From Brachypodium distachyon (Eukaryota > Streptophyta > Magnoliopsida > Poales > Poaceae), in NCBI RefSeq assembly GCF_000005505.3, contig NC_016134.3, positions 26,301,584 through 26,365,583 of the forward strand: DNA of 64,000 bases, given 5' to 3'. The position numbers and the translations under genes were made by a program. Of the stretch, positions 55,653 through 64,000 are shown in pieces. The notes beneath the pieces are model-generated. The model was not told the origin of the DNA, ran no database searches, and saw nothing but the letters and a program-made list of their open reading frames with translations. Numbering within the stretch: position 1 is the stretch's first letter; each line of letters opens with the position of its first letter.

Positions 55653-56204
55653 TTACACCTGCACGTACATGTCGATCTGGAGCACAGCATTGTTGGAGGA
55701 GGCGTTGAAGGAGTGCGTCCGCAGGAGCCCATAACCCGTCGCCCCACGGAACGCGCCGGTGCCACCGACGACCGGCAGCTCCCTGACGGTGTCGAGGATG
55801 GAGTCCCTAGCGAGCACGGCCACGGCGCTGCCGTTGTAGTTCTTCCCAGCGGCCGCTGTGAACACCATGTTGGCGCTGAGTAGCAGCGACGCTTCCGTCA
55901 TTGACGCGAACATATAATACCCCTGCGCCCTTCCGACGAGGCGAGAGTCCCCTTCAGGACCCTCCGTCAGCGAGTCGTCGATGACGTATGTGTCCCCGAA
56001 GCGGTTGGTGGGGTCGTTGGGCAGTGGCGTCATGCCCTTGACTGCCCGCAGCGCCGTCGCTGCCGGGTACGATGGCGGCGAGGCCGTCACGATGTCGTGC
56101 ATGTAGAACCGAAGGTGCGTCGTCGTGGCGGCCGCGGCGGCCAATACGAGCGCGAGAGAGACCAGCAAAATCATCAGCTTGTTGGCCATGGCACGGTTCT
56201 GCAT
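55653..56204 (-). CDS. Dirigent protein 2
   Basis: Single exon. The first ATG (56204) gives MQNRAMANK and 183 residues. The second ATG (56189) aligns with the start of dirigent gene 1 and gives 178. Signal peptide MILLVSLALVLAAAAA, then the dirigent domain: THLRFYMHDIVTA, PNDPTNRFGDTYVIDDSLTE, LVGRAQGYYMFASMTE, SANMVFTAAAGKNYNGSAVA, ELPVVGGTGAFRGATGYGLL, ending LQIDMYVQV. It differs from its paralogue mainly in the signal peptide and the PPSYPAATALRAVKGM loop. The frame is open without defects and likely functional. The ORF continues in frame upstream to 56432, but that part is not homologous between the two copies. Confidence 0.92.
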   Translation of the reverse strand: MQNRAMANKLMILLVSLALVLAAAAATTTHLRFYMHDIVTASPPSYPAATALRAVKGMTPLPNDPTNRFGDTYVIDDSLTEGPEGDSRLVGRAQGYYMFASMTEASLLLSANMVFTAAAGKNYNGSAVAVLARDSILDTVRELPVVGGTGAFRGATGYGLLRTHSFNASSNNAVLQIDMYVQV

Positions 56205-57135
56205 ATGGAGAGATGTGTGGTCTGGTCGAGAAGAGGGGGTTGTATGATCACACTGCAGTCGATTTAAGGTGAGAAAGGGTCGATCAAGAGGTTCTGCATC
56301 GGTTAGTTGGGGGGAGGAGAAAAGTGCTTTTTTTTTGTCGTGACAGCCTGACGGGACATGGATCGATGCACGGTCCCGCTTTGCTGTCGATGCAAAGCAT
56401 GAGATGAGTGGGCAGGAATGATGTAGCGTCAATGCAACGTAACCATGAGTGCTTACCAGTGTCCTACACTCCTACCGTCCTACGGATCGATCTAGAGAGT
56501 GTTCGCATAGTATGTGTGGCTGTGCTGGGTGATACGATTGAGCAACTGAACATGTGTGTGCCAGGTCCAAATCGAGAGTTTGGTAAGGGTATACGTTCGA
56601 TGTCGAAGGTCTCTGATGGATGGATCGAGACCGATGTGCGGTTGGAACACCCATGCATGACATCATGTTAGCATCATCACTTCATCAGCCGTTCATCAAA
56701 GTTTACATCCAAAACAAAAACTGCCATCAGACACGTACTTATTCCTATTTCCTGTTGCAAATCTCAGAATGAAAGAGACCCTCAAAATGGACCTACTGGA
56801 CGATAAAACTTGATCGTGATGGATCTAGATCAGGATCCCATCAAAGTCTACACAAGAAAAGGATAGGTCATATTCAATCTTTTTTCTGGGAATCTCTAGG
56901 GGTGGATGCTCATTTGTCAATTTTGACCTGTCCGGACAATTGTGAATGGACAAAATAACTTGATACCCATTGAAAACCCCATATTTGTCTTCCCAATTAT
57001 CCATTTCACCTCTTTTTTCATTTTTTTTAACTACTCTGCCCATTTCATCATCATTTTAATCTGACTTTAGCCTCTATCTACTGAAGCTAGCAAAGAGTTT
57101 TGGCATCCTGAAACAAAAAAAATGTACACTACTTA
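56205..57135. other. Upstream of dirigent gene 2 and Helitron insertion site
   Basis: 56215-56330 is homologous to the upstream region of dirigent gene 1. The last 60 bases (57074-57135: CTACTGAAGCTAGCAAAGAG, CATCCTGAAAC, AATGTACACTACTTA) recur twice on the far side of the second Helitron. No gene is recognised. Confidence 0.5.
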
Positions 57136-57904
57136 TCTCTACTACTTATAAAGACATCAACATGTTCATTCCAACATCCACCACACCAAATGCACGCAGA
57201 GTACTAATAACTCCACAATCAGACTGACTAAACACAGATTAGTAGCTAACCGTGTGCGTTTAGTGATTACATGTTGGGACTGAAATTCCACCGGCAGAAG
57301 AATCTTTCGGCCAGCCGCTTGGTTCCCGAATCGTTTTTTTCTTCTATTTTTGTCCTCACCCCGTCAGCCCTGCGTCTCTCTAGCCGTAGAAGCCGCCTCC
57401 TCCTCCTTCCCTTCCCCTGCGGGCATCGCCGCCTGCGCAGGCTCGTAGACCAGCCGCCTCCTCCCACCGCCGCCTAACTGCCCCGCCGCAGCAACCTTCT
57501 CCAGTCGGCCTCAGCCCGCCTCGCCCTCGCGCGCTCGCCGCAGCGCCCGCCCCACCGTCTCAACTACCGCTGCTGCCGCCCCCGCCTCGCCTGCGCGCGC
57601 TCTGCCCTCAGCCCGCCTTGCCCCGCGCGCGCTCTGCCCTCCCTCTCAACTCCCGCTGCCGTCGCCCCCGCCCCGGCCATCTCCGTCGCCACCCGCCGCC
57701 GCCGCACAGGCCCTCCAGCGCGACCCGCCGTCTCCGTCACCACCCGCCGCAGCACAGGCCCTCCCGCGCGACCCGCCGTCTCTGTCGGCAGTCGGCCCCT
57801 TCGCCTCTGACCCCCGCGGCCGCTGCCCTTCCCGCGCCGCTACCCCTTGCCTCCATCACGCGCCCTGTCCTTCGCAGACCCGTCCTGCGCACCCCGCCAT
57901 GGCC

Positions 57905-57965
57905 GCCCAGCCGCCATCCCGGCCCTGCATAGAGTCGCCGCCATCCCGGCCCTGCATAGAGTCGT
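57905..57965 (+). repeat. 27-bp tandem duplication in the Helitron leader
   Basis: CCGCCATCCCGGCCCTGCAT followed by AGAGTCG occurs twice in tandem, within a C-rich leader. Confidence 0.8.
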
Positions 57966-58554
57966 CGCCGTCACAGACCCGCCCCACTGCTGCCCTTCAC
58001 GCAGCTGCCCGCCTTCAAGGTTAGCAGTTCCCCACTGCCGCCGCGATCTCCTGCACGGCCGCCTCCCACCCCCGCGCCCCTCCTCTGCCCCGCCGCCTCC
58101 TCCCACCCCCCGCGCCCCTCCTCTGCCCACCACGCCCGCTCGCCAGCCGTCGCTCAGAGTCTTCCGGATCCTCAATTCCGTGACACCGTGAGTTCCCATT
58201 ACGTGTCAGTCTATAATTTCAACGAATTTTCATGCTCTTTTGATTGCGCATATGTGCTAGACTGTCGATTTAAAAACATTGTTACACTGCAACGACGAGG
58301 ATGCCTTTTCATGATATAAGCAACACCAATGTCACAGGTAAAGATACTTTGAGTATTTCATCTCCCAAAAACAACGGAACCACACGGAGACCATTCCATG
58401 ATATAAGCAACACCAACCCCGAGGGTAGTACTCCATCCTTAGGTAACTACTATTAGCAGCCAGTTCGTAGTTTCAAAGTTTTTTGTTTTCGCCAGTGGAT
58501 GCTAATGTTGTTCAGGTCTAAAATTGTGGCATTTATAAACACTGTGCAGACCCT

Positions 58555-61500
58555 AAAGAATTAAAGAGCCAGAAGAACAAAGAATATTATGCCCGAAATA
58601 GAGATGCTATACTGAGGAGGCGGCGTGAAGCCCTTGAGAAGAAACAAGCTTCAGCTTCTATGCTCAAGGACACGGAAATGTCACCACATACACCCATGTC
58701 CAAGGCCCAAGGTAATTATTATGTCACCTGCATTCTTATTATTTGAATTATGTTTGCCCTTGTTTTTGTGCTCTGCTTGAGCATTACAGTGCAGACCTGT
58801 TCCTACAGGTGAGTCTCATGGAGAGCACACCCCAGTTCAAGACATCGGCACCAACCACAACTCAGGTAGCTGACATTCAGCTCACTGGACTTGCTGAGAT
58901 ACTAATTGTATTATTTATGTAGACCCAAATGAATTAAAGAGGCAGAGGGAGAGGCAGCGATATTCAGAAAATAGAGACGACATCTTAAAGAAAAAGCGGC
59001 TAGCCTACAGTGATATGAATGTCCAACAATCTGACACAAGAACAACTCAGGTCCCATACCATGGTAACAACGGCATTCATCCTTTTTCTAGGAACATATA
59101 TATGGGAATACTTAATTCAAACTTCGTGCTTTCAATATTGCCTTATTTCAAGCTTTTTCCATCTGGAATGTTTTTGTTTCCATCATTGAATACATCTGGA
59201 TAGCTTTAGTGCTACAGCGGCATACAGCCTTATTCTTCAGTAGACAAAAATATGCAAATTTCATCTATATATATACTACTACTATATGCAGATCCTAAAG
59301 AGAGGAGAAGACAGAGGGACAGGGAGAGGTATGCACTAAATAGATATGAAATATTAAATCGACGTCATCAAGCGCATGAGAACAAAGAGAGCCCGGCTGC
59401 GCTCAACCATTCCGAAAACATTGTGACACATACACCAGCTATAGGACAATCAGTGCTCACCCAACTGCAACAAATTCGTGCTGAAGGTTGTGCAGTACCA
59501 TCAATTGCTCATTACGCATTGTTCGCTTGCAAATAATTCTAATATGTCCTGGTGTCGTGGTTTCAAATTTGTTTCAGGCATGTCAAAGGTACCAAACTCA
59601 TCTCAACCACATGATACAATCATGCACGACAAGGAGAATATAAATTGCCACGAGGAGGCCAGTTGGTTGCACAGGAATGACGCATACCAGATGCAAGAGA
59701 TTTCGGGACGAAGGAGGGCTGTTCTTATGCCTTCTAGACAAAACCAGCAAAACAAGTGCACCATAATACGAGATAGTACACAAGGTAATACCTTAACGCC
59801 TTGGTACGAGGTCAATAACAACAACACTATATTAATATTCTTGTGATTTCAACACTTTGCAGGGCTTTTAACACAATTGATAGAGGTTCAAACACCTCAG
59901 CTGAACCAAGAAAGCAACAAGAGGCGAGGAATGGAAGAGTCCCCAGATTCGGGGCAACCAGACAATTATGAAAGAAATGATGAAACAGACGATGTATATG
60001 GAATATTTGAGCATGCTGGACACCCATCAGACTCATAAGGTACATAATTAATATAGTTTGAATAATCATTTGAGCCTGCTGAACAACCATCAGACTCAGA
60101 AGGTACATAAGCTCGTATTAATATAGTTTGAATTTCATTTATGAATGCTGACACAGAACCTAATGAGGGCAATGATTCAGACGATGATGACATTAAGGAT
60201 GAAGAAACATTATTCAGGGAACGTATGTACATTAACATCTCAGTTTTTTATAGCACTATCATATACAACTAGGATAGTGCTCCTTAATTGTCCATTTTAC
60301 TTACACTTGTAGATGTTGAGTATGAATCAGTCCGAGACGAACGTCAGGCTACTGGTGGAATACTGGAGCATGATAGTTATGATAGTGTCTACCGAGATCT
60401 ACCCAGAGAACACCATGTCCTCAGAAAAGTCAGCGACTGCGGCCATTGTGAAGCAACAAGGTTTCAGTACGAGGGGCCTGCATTTTGTTGTAGAAAAGGA
60501 AAAATCCGTGTATTCATTCCAGATGTCCCTGAAGAGTTGGAGCGGTTATGGACCAGTCAGGACGACGACGATGCTAAGTATTTTCGAGAGAATATCCGGT
60601 ATTTCAACTCCCACTTCTCATTCACAAGTCTTGAAGTTACACTTGACCGCCAAGTCAGCACTGCGGCAGGGACCGGCATATTTACATTCCGTGCACATGG
60701 CATGCTGTACCACAAAGTGGACGATTTGGTGCCTAGCGGAAATGGACCATGGCATTTGCAGCTTTACATTTATGATGGTGATCAAACGTTGTCTCACAGG
60801 ATCCAGAGGTCACCTGATCTTAATGTAGACCTCATTCGGAAAATTCTGAGTATACTTGAGCACAACCCTTATGTGCATACTTTCAAGACCGTTGGGTCGT
60901 TCTCAAATCTAGATGAGTACAAGATTGAGCTGAACACAAATATAACCTTGGATCAGCGTCGGTACAATGCACCCACGACTTCTGAAGTGGCCGCGATTTG
61001 GGTTGAAGGGAACGACTCGACGAAAGTCTTTGATAGGAGTGTTGTCGTGCATGCAAAAGGAGGAGGACGTCCTCTATATATTAGAGCATACTATGGGTGC
61101 TATGATCCCTTGGCATACCCATTGTTTTTCCCGGGTGGGGAGACCGGTTGGAATCGTAAGATGCCATATTTTGAAGAAACTGATCACACTCTGGAACACT
61201 TGGTGGACAATTCTGATTTACCGACAGGTATTTACAAAGCGTCAGATTTAATTTCTGTTCGTTTGTCATGACAAATTTTTATTTTTTCAGCTATGGTTAT
61301 TGCATTTTATATTATCAACATTATTTCAGATCCATTTGGTACATCTGTACCACATGAAGACCAAGCCACTAATTTACTCCAGCGACATGAAGATCATGCT
61401 ACTGATTCTGCACGACAGAATGACCAGGCCACTGATTTACCTCATGAAGACCATACTGCTGACACTGTTTTACCAACAGGCATGATCATCATTGCTAATT

Positions 61501-62641
61501 CTAATAAAAAAATCAGTCTACCATCCAAACTGGTATATTTTTTAACAATTTGTTATATAGAGGACATGGACGGCGACGAAGATAAGGATCCCTGCGATGC
61601 AGAGGAGTCCAAGAAATTTGTTAGTGCAAGGGAGTACTACTGCTACAAGCTGCAAGTTCGTAAGAAGCTTTTTAATATCATTTTGTTCGGGGGGCGCCTT
61701 TTCCAACAATGGGCTGTGGACATGTACATAAAGATTGAGACTATGAGGCTAGACTGGTACTCTAAGCCTAGCAACCAAAAGATTATACGAGCTGACCTTT
61801 ACCAGGTAATCGTCATATGACCAAATCAATATTATTATTTTTTATTTCGCCATTACGTCATATATTGAATCTTTACTGATTGGATATATGCGTTCATTCT
61901 ATAGGGTCTGGTTGACACCATCGCAGCTGGCGAGGCACGCGGTGATCGCATTGGGAAGAGAATCGTGCTTCCACGCAGCTTTCCTGGTGGTGACCGAGAC
62001 ATGCAACGGAGGTTCCTTGATGCAATGGCCATAGTTCAGCGGTGGGGCAAACCGGACTATTTTATCACGATGACTTGCAACCCATACTGGGAGGAGATAA
62101 CAACCGAACTATTACCCGGTCAACTGCCACAAGACCGTCCTGACCTGGTGGCCAGAGTTTATAGGGCTAAGCAACGACATTTGATGGACTTATTGACCAA
62201 GCAAAAACATTTTGGAGAAGTTGCGGCCTACGTTCATGTCACGGAGTTTCAGAAAAGAGGTCTCCCGCACGAGCACACACTTCTGATCATGAAAGCATGG
62301 AGCAAGTTAAAGACGCCAGATGACTACGATAAGGTCATATCGGCAGAGATACCAGACAAAGAGAAGTATCCTGTTCTTCATGATCTGGTGATCAGACGCA
62401 TGTTGCACGGGCCTTGCGGTGAGTTGAGGAAAAGTTGTGCATGCATGATTGATGGACAGTGCCATTTTCACTGCCCTCGACAGTTTTGCCCCGCCACACA
62501 GCAAGGGAAGGACTCATATCCCATCTACAGAAGGAGGGACGATGGGCAGAGAGTTCGGATCAGAGGCACATATTTGGACAATAGATGGGTTGTCCCTTAC
62601 AACCCGTCTCTTCTCATGCGATACAACTGCCACATTAACAT
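58555..62641 (+). pseudogene. Helitron Rep-helicase gene, N-terminal and partial Rep domain
   Basis: Three early exons carry a repeated basic motif: DPKELKSQKNKEYYARNRDA (about 58554), DPNELKRQRERQRYSENRDD (about 58921) and DPKERRRQRDRERYALNRYE (about 59291). The region 60313-61232 is open and shows plant Helitron N-terminal motifs (FQYEGPAFCCRKGKI, RYFNSHFSFTSLEV, LDQRRYNAPTTSEVAAIW, YYGCYDPLAYPLFFPGGE). The Rep-type domain follows (61560-61806, about 61905-62640): REYYCYKLQVRK, WGKPDYFITMTCNP, and the HUH region FQKRGLPHEHTLLIM (62268-62276). It ends PYNPSLLMRYNCHINI, just short of the catalytic tyrosines. The protein initiates rolling-circle transposition in complete elements. This copy lacks the tyrosines and helicase. 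Confidence 0.8.
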
Positions 62642-62961
62642 CCACCAAAAAAATGTACACTACTTATATCTACTGAAGCTAGTAAAGAGTTTTGGCATCC
62701 TGAAACCAAAAAAATGTACACTACTTATACTAAAAATGGACAAAATATCCTGAAAGTAAAGCACTGGTTTTCCTATCCTTCTCTACAAGGGAGCCATGTA
62801 CTTATTTCAGTTTGACGTGCTTCCGCTCCCAAAGAGATATCAGTGTTGAAGCCTCCGTGTGAAATATAACAGAACTATCATGTGCAGTTTTATTTTCTTT
62901 ATTTTGTACAGTGCCTTAGTTATTCAATGTACTCTTCTTGTTTCAAAGTTAAATTATATAT
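62642..62961. other. Insertion-site repeats and spacer
   Basis: 62645-62745 contains AAATGTACACTACTTATA twice, with CTACTGAAGCTAGTAAAGAG between, homologous to 57074-57135. The remaining 215 bases are AT-rich without features. Confidence 0.6.
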
Positions 62962-64000
62962 CACTGCTACAAAACGGTCTATATGTCACGGCACATCAGT
63001 AACGGGTCCGGCGTGACTGTTACTGATGAACAGAGCAGGGTCTGCCCGTCCCCACACAGCCATACATCAGTGGCCGTCGCGCGAGGCGACCGCCATTGAT
63101 GTACCATCATACCTCGCGAGAGACATTAGTGACGGTCGGTTAAGAATCGACCGTTACTGATGAACCACGCATCATTAACGGTCGCCCTAACGCGACCACC
63201 ACTGATGTGTGGTACAGATCAGTAACGGTTGCTCTCGGCGCGACCGTTACTGATGTGCGGTAAATCAGTAAAGGGCCGTGTTAAAGCGACCGTTACTAAT
63301 GTATCCCCTATTATCAGCAGCGGTCGCCCGTGTCCCGACTGCCATTGATGAGAGTCGCGGTTTAAATACGCAGACCATAGCCGCAGTTGGTCGCGCTGCG
63401 CGTCGTAACGGACCAGTTGCGGCCCTTCTTCCCCGGCGACGGGAAAGCCATGCCCGATTCAGCCGCCGGCGAGCCCCACAGGTACCCCTCCTCCCTCTCC
63501 CTTCCTCCTCTCTCCCCCCCGTGCGTGCCAGCGGCCCCCATCCCCATGGCCGACGCGCGGCCGGCCATGGCCGGCGAGCTCCAATTTTGGAGCTCCAGCG
63601 GCCGACGAGCTCCGATCTTCGAGCCCGAAGCGTCCCTCTCCCTTGCAAGCTCTCTCTCCCTCCCGATCTATCTCGCCGGCCTCCAATTTCTATCCGAAGT
63701 TCCTCAATTTCAAATTTTTTTAGCTCCGTCCACCGGCCAAAATGGGGCCTCCTCGTCGTCGCCCAGAGCTTCCCTCTCCCTTGCGAGCTCTCTCTCCCTC
63801 CCGATCTTTTTCGCCGGCCTCCAATTTCTCTCCGAATGTCTCTAATTTCAAATTTTTAGTTAGCCCCGGTTAATTAACACCTTAATCACCTTGTCAATGA
63901 TTATGCTAATTATTTTGCTTTGTGTTTTCTTGTGTATTGTGTTGTAGATCGAAGGACCGTTCGTGGATGTACACCAAGGAAAGAATCAATGCTCGGATAA
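62962..64000 (+). mobile_element. Second CACTA transposon, 5' end (continues past the window)
   Basis: Starts CACTGCTACAAAACGG, nearly the same as the left end of the first CACTA. The same subterminal repeats (CATCAGTAACGG, CGACCGTTACTGATG) follow to about 63310. A leader homologous to 39355-39480 comes next (GTCGTAACGGACCAGTTGCGG-like, GCCGCCGGCGAGCCC). At 63963-64000 the transposase-associated domain begins (DRSWMYTKERINAR), so a TNP2-like gene probably lies beyond the window. Confidence 0.83.

Larger units (their letters stand above)
57136..62641 (+). mobile_element. Helitron, 3'-truncated, carrying part of a RepHel gene
   Basis: The 5' end TCTCTACTACTTATAAAG (from 57136, directly after A) matches the usual plant Helitron start. 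A GC-rich leader (57360-58190) precedes several exons of the Rep-helicase gene, from about 58555 to 62640. The coding text stops at RYNCHINI and runs directly into a copy of the insertion-site sequence (AAAAAATGTACACTACTTAT). The Rep tyrosines, the helicase domain and the 3' hairpin/CTRR end are missing. The element cannot move by itself. Confidence 0.75.

Noticed and set aside
56825..57043. 72-codon minus-strand frame upstream of the second Helitron
   Set aside because: Short, with no recognisable domain or neighbouring exon. It may be chance in AT-rich DNA.
57618..58191. Pro/Arg-rich frames on both strands of the Helitron leader
   Set aside because: The C-rich leader with short tandem duplications keeps several frames open at once; no motif supports a protein.

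Overview
The window is nuclear DNA of a grass, most likely a Pooideae/Triticeae species. The evidence is nested retrotransposons, grass-type CACTA, Helitron and Stowaway elements, GC-rich coding exons and AT-rich introns, and plant-only genes (a chloroplast NDH subunit, dirigent proteins, NAC and TPD1-like sequences). No bacterial or organellar gene organisation is visible.

Layout. 1-5,940: a TPD1-like (tapetum determinant) gene with a tandemly duplicated core promoter/5' leader. A Ty1-copia element (537-5349) interrupts its signal-peptide exon. 7,032-22,946: a LINE in minus orientation of about 6.9 kb, bounded by a perfect 14-bp target-site duplication. It carries two nested insertions: a solo-LTR-like block near the end of ORF2 (about 7319-10619) and an LTR element without gag-pol in ORF1 (16936-22582). 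23,122-24,393: a solo LTR with a perfect 5-bp duplication, followed by a Helitron-type 3' end. 24,690-27,480: three decayed NAC-domain fragments, two direct and one inverted. 28,400-29,700: an AT-rich tandem array of degenerate tRNA-Ala-like sequences.

30,305-37,739 is the genic island. ndhT (two exons, plus strand) and a 16-exon cytosolic pyruvate kinase gene (minus strand) converge and both look intact. 39,021-46,409 is a CACTA transposon with a truncated TNP2-like transposase and a Ulp1-like (C48) protease ORF. Two dirigent genes follow on the minus strand (47331-47882 and 55653-56204). They are a duplicated pair with homologous 3' flanks, separated by a 6-kb Helitron (48682-54665) whose two ends can be read exactly. 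57,136-62,640 is a second Helitron that encodes the N-terminal and Rep part of a RepHel protein but breaks off before the Rep tyrosines and the helicase. At 62,962 a second CACTA of the same family begins and runs off the window.

The likely functional genes are ndhT (photosynthetic NDH complex), pyruvate kinase (glycolysis) and the two dirigent genes (cell-wall/lignan phenolic coupling). Everything else is transposon, gene fragment or spacer. I found no clearly new multi-gene system. The most unusual items are the tRNA-Ala-like array, the gag-pol-less LTR element with several minisatellites and repeated polypurine-tract-like motifs, and the Helitron truncation next to copies of its own insertion-site sequence.
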